Shown here in pieces: positions 1-4,990 of a stretch of DNA of 7,815 nucleotides. The stretch is from Actinomycetota bacterium (GTDB lineage Bacteria; Actinomycetota; Thermoleophilia; Solirubrobacterales; Solirubrobacteraceae). The notes under the pieces were generated by a model, which made no database searches, was not told where the DNA came from, and saw nothing but the letters and a program-made list of their open reading frames with translations. Positions within the stretch are counted from its first letter, which is position 1. The number at the start of each line of letters is the position of its first letter. The position numbers and the translations under genes were made by a program. Location: positions 1 to 7,815 of the forward strand of contig CAJCIJ010000112.1 of assembly GCA_903970315.1 (NCBI GenBank). Direction: 5' to 3'.

Positions 1-1
1 C

Positions 2-421
2 GACTCGCTCGCCGATGAGCTGGCGCAAGAGCCCGCCCTGACTCTGCTGTGTGGCCGCTACGAGGGCTTTGACGAGCGGATCATCGAGCACTTCGTGAGC
101 GACACCGTCTCGATTGGTCGCTACGTCCTGGCAGGCGGCGAGCTCGCGGCGATGGTGGTGTGCGACGCGGTCATGCGCAAGCTGCCCGGGGCGCTGGGTC
201 ACAGCGAGTCAGCCCTCGAGGAGTCCTTCAGCGAGGCGCTTGACGGCAACCCGGAGTACCCGCACTACACGCGCCCAGCCGACTACCGGGGCTGGCCTGT
301 GCCCGAGGTTCTGCTCTCTGGAGACCACGGGCGGATCCGCCGGTGGCGTGCCGAGCGCGCCGCCGCTGCCGGCCTGGCCCAGGCAGGCTCCGATGGCGGC
401 CACGCGTCAGATGCGCCCTGA
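2..421 (+). CDS. trmD: tRNA (guanine(37)-N1)-methyltransferase TrmD, C-terminal part (5' truncated by window edge)
   Basis: The product methylates N1 of G37 next to the anticodon of certain tRNAs, using S-adenosylmethionine, which prevents +1 frameshifting; it is cytosolic and dimeric. The visible 139 codons carry the SAM-binding trefoil-knot motifs of the family: [12 protein letters not shown] near the start of the window, then [15 protein letters not shown], the PGALG loop, an ESF motif, and the C-terminal tRNA-binding domain with [24 protein letters not shown] and WR. The frame is open to the left window edge, so about the first 100 residues and the start codon lie outside. The C-terminus ends in a short Ala/Gly-rich tail after WRAER. 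rplS follows after 101 bases, the usual trmD-rplS order. No missing key residue is seen in the visible part. The family call is close to certain. Confidence 0.96.
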   Translation, partial: DSLADELAQEPALTLLCGRYEGFDERIIEHFVSDTVSIGRYVLAGGELAAMVVCDAVMRKLPGALGHSESALEESFSEALDGNPEYPHYTRPADYRGWPVPEVLLSGDHGRIRRWRAERAAAAGLAQAGSDGGHASDAP

Positions 422-522
422 CTGCGAGCGGTTCGCTACCATTGCCGACGGCGCCTGCCCGGGGATGCCCACTGGAGCGTGCCTCGACGTGGCATCCAGC
501 TTTCTCCGGCGCCCCCTTTCCA
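422..522 (+). promoter_or_regulatory. trmD-rplS intergenic leader with a hairpin and a weak -10-like element
   Basis: This 101-base gap precedes rplS. It contains an inverted repeat at 463-497: GGATGCCCAC pairs with GTGGCATCC, giving nine base pairs with one bulged C and a 16-base loop. The loop contains GGAG, which could pair with CTCC at 504-507, just before the gene. The 25 bases between hairpin and ATG are pyrimidine-rich and lack a Shine-Dalgarno sequence. A TACCAT at 436-441 fits the actinobacterial -10 pattern TANNNT but has no recognisable -35. Ribosomal protein genes are often autoregulated through leader structures, and an L19 leader family is known in Firmicutes. That this hairpin does the same is inference. 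Confidence 0.35.
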
Positions 523-1137
523 ATGAGCACCGTGATCGACACACTTGAGCGTGCCCAGCTGCGCCGCATTCCGGCGTTTGCCGCCGGTGATCGCGTGAAG
601 GTGCACTTCCAGGTGATTGAGGGTACCCGGCGACGCACCCAGGTCTTCGAGGGTGTCGTGATCAAGCGCCAGGGTCACGGTGCCCGCGAGACGTTCACCG
701 TCCGCAAGCAGTCGTTCGGGGTCGGCGTCGAGCGGACGTTCCCGGTGCACTCGCCCAAGATCGAGCGCATCGAGATCGCCGCGCGCGGCGATGTGCGGCG
801 CGCCAAGCTCTACTACCTCCGGGGTCGTACCGGTAAGCGCGCGCGGGTACGCGAGCGCCGCTACATCGGTCCCGAGAAGGCCGTGGAGCCCGGGCTGCTC
901 GCTGAGCCTGAGGCGGCCGAGCCGGATGCCGACGCTCAGGTCGCCGACGGCGTAACCCCCGAGGCCGGTACCGATGTCGCCACGGAGGCGGGCACCGATG
1001 TCGCCACTGATGCAGCAGCCGTCGTCGCTGAGCCGGACACCTCCGCGCAAGACGACGGTGACGATCAGCCAGACGCTTCCACGCAGCCCGACGACGACGC
1101 CACGGATGGGGACGGAGCCGGCGAGAGCCAGCCGTAG
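523..1137 (+). CDS. rplS: 50S ribosomal protein L19 with long acidic C-terminal extension
   Basis: L19 sits at the 30S-50S interface of the ribosome (bridge region). Residues 1-115 or so are a standard L19: [23 protein letters not shown] at the N-terminus, then [59 protein letters not shown] and a basic RARVRERR end. The start is the ATG giving this canonical N-terminus; the frame is open further upstream but that part is not L19-like. L19 normally ends at about 115-120 residues. Here the protein is 204 residues, with an 84-residue tail (121-204) containing 25 Asp/Glu and no Lys or Arg, rich in Ala, Thr, Gly and Pro, and including a duplicated EAGTDVAT unit. The tail is probably disordered. 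The stop overlaps the lepB GTG by one base (TAGTG), so the two are likely translationally coupled. Confidence 0.96.
   Translation: MSTVIDTLERAQLRRIPAFAAGDRVKVHFQVIEGTRRRTQVFEGVVIKRQGHGARETFTVRKQSFGVGVERTFPVHSPKIERIEIAARGDVRRAKLYYLRGRTGKRARVRERRYIGPEKAVEPGLLAEPEAAEPDADAQVADGVTPEAGTDVATEAGTDVATDAAAVVAEPDTSAQDDGDDQPDASTQPDDDATDGDGAGESQP
961..1008 (+). repeat. 24-bp tandem duplication inside rplS tail
   Basis: Two head-to-tail 24-base units (961-984 and 985-1008) differ at three positions, two of them silent in the encoded [16 protein letters not shown] and the third at a wobble position. The units lie in the low-complexity acidic tail of L19 and are followed by a degenerate third unit (DAAAVVA). 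This suggests growth of the tail by in-frame slippage or duplication. Confidence 0.8.
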
Positions 1138-1808
1138 TGGCTAGAAGATCCAAGCCGCTTGCCAACTCTCTGATCGAGTTGGTCGTAATCGTGCTGATCG
1201 CGCTCGGCCTGGCTTTCGGGATCCAGGCGTTCCTCGTCAAGCCGTACAAGATCCCCAGCGGCTCGATGGAACCGACCCTGGCGATCGGCCAGCGTGTGCT
1301 TGTGGACCGCATCAGCCATGACTTCGGCAACCCGAGCGTCGGCGAAATCGTTGTCTTTCATCCGCCGGCAGAAGCAGAACACGAGGTCTGTGGACCGCAG
1401 CCACACCACGTGACCTACGGTCAAGCTGCCTGCGCGGCGCCGGTGCCGACCGAGGACAACAGCATCAACTACATCAAGCGTGTCGTGGCCGGGCCCGGCG
1501 ACGAAATCGAGATCAAGGAAGGCCACGCCTACCGCTGCGCGGCACGGGCGGGGCGCGCCAAGTGCGCGCCCGACGAATTCCTCCGCGAGCACGACTCATA
1601 CATCAAGGCGACCTGTGAGGGTCCCGATGCGCCCCCGGAGTGCAGCTTCCCCACGCCCATCAAGGTTCCGGCCGGACACTGGTTCATGATGGGGGACAAC
1701 CGTGGCGAATCCGACGACAGCCGGTTCTGGGGCCCAGTTCCCACCTCCTGGATCGTCGGCGACGCCTTCTTCACCTACTGGCCCCCGGACCGGATCGGCA
1801 CGCTCTAG
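1137..1808 (+). CDS. lepB: Signal peptidase I (type I leader peptidase)
   Basis: This membrane-bound serine protease cleaves signal peptides from secreted proteins on the outer face of the cytoplasmic membrane. The 223-residue product has a short basic N-terminus (MARRSK), one membrane segment at about residues 10-33, and the family boxes in order: KIPSGSMEPTL with nucleophile Ser43, VGEIVVFHPP, NYIKRVVAGPGD with general base Lys114, and MGDNRGESDDSRFWGPV near the end. The GTG start overlaps the rplS stop by one base, so it is probably translated by coupling. A notable feature is six cysteines in the extracytoplasmic part (85, 99, 134, 143, 160, 169), lying in inserts between the catalytic boxes. 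An even number outside the membrane would allow disulfides. The single membrane segment fits Gram-positive/actinobacterial type enzymes. Family assignment is secure. Confidence 0.96.
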   Translation: MARRSKPLANSLIELVVIVLIALGLAFGIQAFLVKPYKIPSGSMEPTLAIGQRVLVDRISHDFGNPSVGEIVVFHPPAEAEHEVCGPQPHHVTYGQAACAAPVPTEDNSINYIKRVVAGPGDEIEIKEGHAYRCAARAGRAKCAPDEFLREHDSYIKATCEGPDAPPECSFPTPIKVPAGHWFMMGDNRGESDDSRFWGPVPTSWIVGDAFFTYWPPDRIGTL

Positions 1809-1826
1809 ACGCGGGCGGCGCAGGGG

Positions 1827-1854
1827 CGGCGGGCCCTCCGGGCGCCGTCTTTTC
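1827..1854 (+). terminator. Terminator-like hairpin with T-rich tail between lepB and rnhB
   Basis: CGGC (1827-1830) and GCCC (1833-1836) pair with GGGC (1840-1843) and GCCG (1844-1847). This makes an eight-base-pair stem with a GG bulge and a TCC loop, followed directly by TCTTTT. This resembles a weak intrinsic terminator or attenuator at the end of the trmD-rplS-lepB unit, 18 bases after the lepB stop. It overlaps the open frame upstream of the chosen rnhB start, so it could instead be coding sequence that happens to fold. Confidence 0.45.
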
Positions 1855-1875
1855 GCGTTTGACCGCTCGCTCTCG

Positions 1876-2475
1876 GTGCGGCTGCTGGCAGGTGCCGATG
1901 AGGCCGGGCGTGGCTCCTTGGCCGGCCCGTTGGTGGCCGCCGCTGTCCTCTTTGACTACGAGCGCGTCGGGGCCGCCGAGCAGGGCCTGCTGCAGGCGCT
2001 CAACGACTCCAAGCAGCACACTCATGACGCGCGCGAGGCGCTCTATCCGAGCGTGCTCCGTGTGGCAGAGCGCGTGACTGTGGTGTCGCGCTGTGCGCGC
2101 GGGATCGACACGGTAGGACTGCACAAGACCAACCTCGCGGCTCTGCGGGAGGCGCTCCAGCGGGTGACTGCCGGGGTCGCCGGCGAGGTGCTTTGCGTGG
2201 TGGACGGTTTCGCGCTACCGGACTTCGGAAGGCCGCAACGGGCGATCATCGACGGCGACGCCACGAGCGCTGCGATAGCAGCCGCCTCGATCGTCGCCAA
2301 GGTGACGCGGGACCGCTACATGCGCCACGCCGACACGGTCTATCCCGACTGGTGTTTCGCCGACAACGTGGGCTACACGACTCCGGAGCATCGCGCGGCT
2401 ATCCAGTGCCACGGCGTGACACCGCTGCACCGGCTCTCGTTCCAGTCGTTGGCCTACCAACAGCTGGCGCTTTGA
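1876..2475 (+). CDS. rnhB: Ribonuclease HII
   Basis: This cytosolic endonuclease cuts the RNA strand of RNA-DNA hybrids and removes misincorporated ribonucleotides from DNA. The product has the RNase HII catalytic quartet. Counted from the GTG start these are Asp8 and Glu9 in GADEAGRGSLAGPLVAAAV, Asp110 in VVDGF, and Asp128 in the GDATSAAIAAASIVAKVTRD motif. It also has the C-terminal GYTTPEHRAAI...HG motif. From GTG 1876 the protein is 199 residues, a normal family length. The frame is open upstream through the gap into lepB, with no ATG, GTG or TTG until GTG 1702 inside lepB, yet the stretch just before 1876 (LFAFDRSLS) looks like a family N-terminus. The start is therefore the weak point. 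No Shine-Dalgarno is seen. The gene converges on yraN 32 bases downstream. Confidence 0.93.
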   Translation: MRLLAGADEAGRGSLAGPLVAAAVLFDYERVGAAEQGLLQALNDSKQHTHDAREALYPSVLRVAERVTVVSRCARGIDTVGLHKTNLAALREALQRVTAGVAGEVLCVVDGFALPDFGRPQRAIIDGDATSAAIAAASIVAKVTRDRYMRHADTVYPDWCFADNVGYTTPEHRAAIQCHGVTPLHRLSFQSLAYQQLAL

Positions 2476-2481
2476 GCTGCC

Positions 2482-2507
2482 GGCCCCGCTGCCCAGGCAG
2501 CAGGGCC
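2482..2507. terminator. Bidirectional terminator hairpin between rnhB and yraN
   Basis: GGCCCCGCTGCC (2482-2493) faces GGCAGCAGGGCC (2496-2507), forming a 12-position stem with one mismatch on the + strand; in the minus-strand transcript the same position is a G-U wobble, so the stem is complete. It fills the 32-base gap between the convergent rnhB and yraN stops, and the yraN stop codon directly abuts it. There is no T-run on either side, so it would be a U-poor hairpin terminator of the kind common in GC-rich bacteria. Confidence 0.6.
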
Positions 2508-2963
2508 CTAGAACGCCCCCGGGATGTGGCGCAGCGACACCAGCTGATCGTCGGCTGACAGCACCACACCGATCGCGTCAAAGCGGATCTCGCGCGCGCG
2601 CAGTCCGCTCGGGCGGCTCTCGGCAAGCCACGCCAGCGCCAACCGCCGCAACCGGAGGCGCTGTGCCGGCGCCGGCCAGCCCAGCCCGTGATCGCCGAAA
2701 CCGCTGTCGTCGCGTTGGGGTAGGGCACGGTCGGGTGCTCGACCCTGTCCGCTTTTCAGGCGGCGGGTCTTTACCTCGACGAACGCCAGCGTGGCGGCGT
2801 CAATTGCCACCACGTCGATCTCGCCCATCCGCGTGCGGTGGTTTCGGGCGATCGATTCCATGCCGACCGAGCGGAGATACTCGATCGCCAACTGCTCGCC
2901 GCGACCGCCCACAGCGCGCCGTGGGTCAGGCGCGGAGGCTTTGCCGACTGCGGGTTGCGTCAT
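2508..2963 (-). CDS. YraN/UPF0102 family endonuclease-like protein
   Basis: This is a small protein of the YraN (UPF0102) family, which has a PD-(D/E)XK-type nuclease fold; its cellular role is not established. From the ATG at 2963 it is 151 residues. It shows GRGEQLAIEYLRSVGM (Glu23), then NHRTRMGEIDVVAID with Asp50, and LAFVEVKTRR with Glu63 and Lys65, the expected E-D-ExK active-site set. Residues 71-95 (SGQGRAPDRALPQRDD and following) are longer and less conserved than usual between the ExK motif and the closing helix (RLRRLALAWLAE), so the protein is longer than the typical 110-130 residues. The frame stays open about 160 codons further upstream, but that part is the antisense of thiD and is low in complexity, so I start at the ATG before the conserved domain. 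The gene is convergent with rnhB and divergent from thiD; no promoter is recognisable in the 136-base gap. Confidence 0.88.
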   Translation of the reverse strand: MTQPAVGKASAPDPRRAVGGRGEQLAIEYLRSVGMESIARNHRTRMGEIDVVAIDAATLAFVEVKTRRLKSGQGRAPDRALPQRDDSGFGDHGLGWPAPAQRLRLRRLALAWLAESRPSGLRAREIRFDAIGVVLSADDQLVSLRHIPGAF

Positions 2964-3099
2964 CTGCACATGGTCGCGTTCGCCTGGGATGGGATCGTTT
3001 TCTTGGCGCTCACTACCCTGGGTTGCCGACGATGACGCGATGCCAGCCAGCCGAGCGCACAGGTCGTGCCGTGCGTGCCCACGGCCGGCGGCGAGCACC

Positions 3100-4026
3100 A
3101 TGAGCACCCGGCCTGCAGTGGCGCTGACGATCGCCGGTGTGGACTCCGGTGGCGGCGCCGGGATCGCCGCCGACCTGAAGGCCTTTGCCCGCTGCGGAGT
3201 CCACGGCACGTGCGCCGTCACAGCGGTCACCGCGCAGAACACGGTGGCCGTCGATGTCGTGTACCCGATGCCCCCCGAGCTCGTGCTCGCGCAGGTGCGG
3301 GCGGTCGTCTGCGATCTTGGCGTCGCAGCGGTCAAGGTCGGCATGCTCGCCAATGCGGCCGTCGCCGAAGCGGTCGCCGATGCACTGGCCGAGCTTGACG
3401 GCGACGTCCCCGTGGTCGTCGATCCTGTGCTGCTCTCAAGCACGGGCGCGCAACTGCTTGACGCCGCCGGTCAGCGGGTGTTGATCGAGCGCATCCTGCC
3501 GCGCGCTACCGTCGTCACGCCGAACCGCCCAGAGGCAGAGCTGCTGGCCACAGTGGCGGGCCAGTTCGCCGAGATCGGTACGAGGGACACGCGCGATCTG
3601 ATTGTCGACCTGCTTGGCACCGGCGCCGGCGCGGTCGTGATCACCGGTGGGCACGCGCTGGTCCCGGGGCTGCCTGGCGCAGGGGCGGATGGGGGAGGGC
3701 GGCCTGGGTCCGATCCTCCTGAGACCGAGATCGTCGACCTCTTCACCAGCCGAGAGCGCCCTTCCGACACGGTGGCGATCGGCGGACCGCGGGTCACGGG
3801 CGCTGCCAGTCATGGCTCGGGCTGCACGCACTCCGCGGTCCTCGCCGCTCGGCTTGCACTGGGCGCAGCGCCGCTGGCGGCTGCGCGCGATGCGCAGCTT
3901 GCGACGCGTGTGGCAATCGCAAACGGACACGCCGGGCTGGGCGCAGGCACGGGTCCGGTGGACGTGTTGGGGGTCAAGGCCCTGGGGGCCCAGGGCTTTG
4001 CCGGCAACCAACGGCCCGCCGGTTAG
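3100..4026 (+). CDS. thiD: Hydroxymethylpyrimidine/phosphomethylpyrimidine kinase (thiamine biosynthesis)
   Basis: This ribokinase-fold enzyme phosphorylates hydroxymethylpyrimidine and then its monophosphate to the pyrophosphate used by ThiE in thiamine synthesis. Family motifs in order over 308 residues are: ALTIAGVDSGGGAGIAADLKAF (8-29), TAVTAQNT (41-48), VKVGML (79-84), VVVDPVLLSSTGAQLL (105-120), VVTPNRPEAELL (138-149), VVITGGHAL (179-187), and the anion hole with catalytic Cys in ASHGSGCTHSAVLAA (Cys242). The start is the ATG immediately before the first strand. The frame is open about 100 codons upstream but is antisense to yraN and not ThiD-like. Only a weak GGCG sits before the ATG. 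A Gly/Pro-rich insert at about 188-208 lengthens the protein beyond the usual 260-280 residues. I saw no TPP riboswitch in the 136-base leader. A trailing 15-20 residue tail is unconserved-looking. Confidence 0.94.
   Translation: MSTRPAVALTIAGVDSGGGAGIAADLKAFARCGVHGTCAVTAVTAQNTVAVDVVYPMPPELVLAQVRAVVCDLGVAAVKVGMLANAAVAEAVADALAELDGDVPVVVDPVLLSSTGAQLLDAAGQRVLIERILPRATVVTPNRPEAELLATVAGQFAEIGTRDTRDLIVDLLGTGAGAVVITGGHALVPGLPGAGADGGGRPGSDPPETEIVDLFTSRERPSDTVAIGGPRVTGAASHGSGCTHSAVLAARLALGAAPLAAARDAQLATRVAIANGHAGLGAGTGPVDVLGVKALGAQGFAGNQRPAG
3682..3708 (+). other. Canonical G-quadruplex motif inside thiD
   Basis: Four G-runs on the coding strand (GGGG 3682-3685, GGGGG 3691-3695, GGG 3697-3699, GGG 3706-3708) are separated by loops of 5, 1 and 6 bases. 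This satisfies the standard G3+N1-7 pattern. It encodes most of the Gly-rich insert of ThiD. In a GC-rich genome such runs occur by chance, so a biological role is only a possibility. Confidence 0.55.
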
Positions 4027-4036
4027 TCGTCCACCG

Positions 4037-4060
4037 CACCGGCGGGCTTGCCTGCCGGTG
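4037..4060 (+). terminator. Strong hairpin between thiD and the 82-residue gene
   Basis: CACCGGCGGG (4037-4046) pairs with CCTGCCGGTG (4051-4060) over ten positions (one G-U) around a CTTG tetraloop. It begins 10 bases after the thiD stop. It is followed by TAAAATC rather than a T-run, so it would be a U-poor terminator for thiD; it could equally act as a 5' structure or operator, since a -10-like element directly follows. Confidence 0.5.
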
Positions 4061-4066
4061 TAAAAT
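4061..4066 (+). promoter_or_regulatory. Candidate -10 element for the 82-residue gene / ilvD unit
   Basis: TAAAAT matches the -10 consensus TATAAT at five of six positions and stands out in very GC-rich sequence. It lies eight bases before the ATG at 4075, so transcription starting at the usual distance would give a leaderless or nearly leaderless mRNA. That agrees with the absence of any Shine-Dalgarno there. No convincing -35 is visible 16-18 bases upstream, where the hairpin lies. Confidence 0.5.
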
Positions 4067-4074
4067 CGTTGGCC

Positions 4075-4323
4075 ATGAAGCTGCTGCGGATGGAGCCCGG
4101 TAAAGGTGAGGTCGTGGTGGCGGAGGGTGATGTGACCGTGCCCGAGGAGGCCGAGGAGCTGATCGAGGCGTTTCGGCGTCAGCTCGACATGGGTATGGCG
4201 GCAGCGGTCCCGACCGCAGCCGGCGGGCGTCGCCAGGCCGAGCTGGTGCGGAGCTTCGACGAGATCCCCGCGGACGCGGACAGGGTGATCTTCTTTCCGC
4301 GCGCCGCCGGCGGTTGTAGCTGA
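4075..4323 (+). CDS. Small protein of unknown function ending in Gly-Gly-Cys-Ser (possible ThiS/MoaD-like fold)
   Basis: I do not recognise this 82-residue protein as a named family. Visible layout: a strand (MKLLRM), a hairpin and second strand (GEVVVAEGDVTVP), an amphipathic acidic helix at about 23-38 (EEAEELIEAFRRQLDM), a strand (AAAVPT), a polar loop (AAGGRRQ), AELVRSFDEIP, and a final strand DRVIFFPRAAGG, then CS. The order strand-strand-helix-strand-strand and the tail DRVxFFPxxAGG resemble ThiS and MoaD sulfur carriers, which end in Gly-Gly; here two residues follow. The position directly after thiD fits a thiamine or sulfur-transfer link, but that is inference, and no E1-like or JAMM protease gene is in the window. 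The start is the ATG just after the -10-like TAAAAT; an upstream ATG-free extension is unlikely because it would run through the hairpin. The next gene starts 10 bases after its stop. Existence of the gene is likely; function is open. Confidence 0.8.
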   Translation: MKLLRMEPGKGEVVVAEGDVTVPEEAEELIEAFRRQLDMGMAAAVPTAAGGRRQAELVRSFDEIPADADRVIFFPRAAGGCS

Positions 4324-4333
4324 GCCGCAGCCG

Positions 4334-4990
4334 ATGGCCCTCGCGCTCGGTGCCACGGCGATTGTCGCGTTGCTCTGCTCTGCGCAGCTTGGAGCCGGCA
4401 GGCTGGTCTCGCTGCGCCTCCGCTTGCGCGCCGCGGTGGCCCGCCACTGGCAGGTCGGCCGTCGGCCTTCGGCAACGCCGTATGACCCTGGGCGCGAACG
4501 CCGTGCCGAGCAGCGCGCTCGCGCCCTCTTGCGGTCGTGCGTCAACAACGAGGAGTGGGCGATGTACCGCGACCTCGGCTTCCTGCGCGTCTGGGGTGCA
4601 GTGGGCAGTAGTGACGCCGGCACGCCTGGCGGTAGGTACGGGTATCTGATCTATCCGCACCAGCCGATCGTCGCCTACCTGGCTGACAGCGGCGCGATCC
4701 TCAACGAGTACTGCGTCGCTCTGCACTCCCCACACTGGGACGCCGGCCAGGCGCGGCTGCCGGACTCCGACGATGTGCTGGCCAAGTGGATGCTGCTTAC
4801 CGCTGACGAGCGCCAGCTGCTTGACCAGGCCAACATGCACCTACCCGGGCGCCAGGTCGATCCCGACCAGGTCCGCGGCGACCTGGCTCGTTTGGCACGG
4901 TGGGAGGACGAGCGCCGCGGTTCCGGCGGTGGGCTGCAACTGGCCTACGGCGCGCCTGCGCCCGCCGGCGGTAGTGTTCCGGCGCCTTGA
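4334..4990 (+). CDS. Membrane-anchored protein of unknown function
   Basis: This 218-residue protein has an N-terminal hydrophobic segment at about 4-22 ([16 protein letters not shown]) followed by a strongly basic stretch ([16 protein letters not shown]). By the positive-inside rule this suggests an uncleaved anchor with the rest in the cytoplasm. Cys15 does not sit in a lipobox. The soluble part (about 55-195) has [25 protein letters not shown], a strand-rich core with [24 protein letters not shown], then [31 protein letters not shown]. This loosely resembles widespread uncharacterised bacterial proteins with a cysteine-containing segment followed by a helix of the form D-x-x-L-A-x-K-x-x-L. 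That resemblance is from memory and gives no function. The C-terminus is Gly/Pro/Ala-rich. It lies between the 82-residue gene (10-base gap) and ilvD (4-base overlap), so the three are probably co-transcribed. No Shine-Dalgarno is visible. Confidence 0.8.
   Translation: MALALGATAIVALLCSAQLGAGRLVSLRLRLRAAVARHWQVGRRPSATPYDPGRERRAEQRARALLRSCVNNEEWAMYRDLGFLRVWGAVGSSDAGTPGGRYGYLIYPHQPIVAYLADSGAILNEYCVALHSPHWDAGQARLPDSDDVLAKWMLLTADERQLLDQANMHLPGRQVDPDQVRGDLARLARWEDERRGSGGGLQLAYGAPAPAGGSVPAP

Noticed and set aside
343..522. N-terminal extension of the rplS frame into trmD
   Set aside because: Overlaps trmD out of frame; the translation is Arg/Ala-rich and L19 has its canonical start at 523.
2791..3099. 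N-terminal extension of the thiD frame
   Set aside because: Antisense to the conserved yraN active-site region and not ThiD-like; ThiD homologues begin right at ATG 3100.
2964..3099. TPP riboswitch or clear promoters before thiD / yraN
   Set aside because: I looked for the thi-box conserved segments and found none. TACCCT at 3014-3019 matches TANNNT but lacks a -35 and is too weak to list.
2964..3443. N-terminal extension of the yraN frame through thiD
   Set aside because: Ser/Thr/Ala low-complexity translation antisense to thiD; the conserved YraN domain begins just after ATG 2963.
4334..4399. Lipoprotein signal in the 218-residue protein (Cys15)
   Set aside because: The residue before the cysteine is Leu rather than Gly/Ala/Ser, and basic residues follow rather than precede the hydrophobic stretch.
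3436..4623. 395-codon open frame on the minus strand opposite thiD and the small genes
   Set aside because: Arg/Pro/Ser-rich translation without motifs, antisense to well supported thiD; typical of GC-rich antisense frames.
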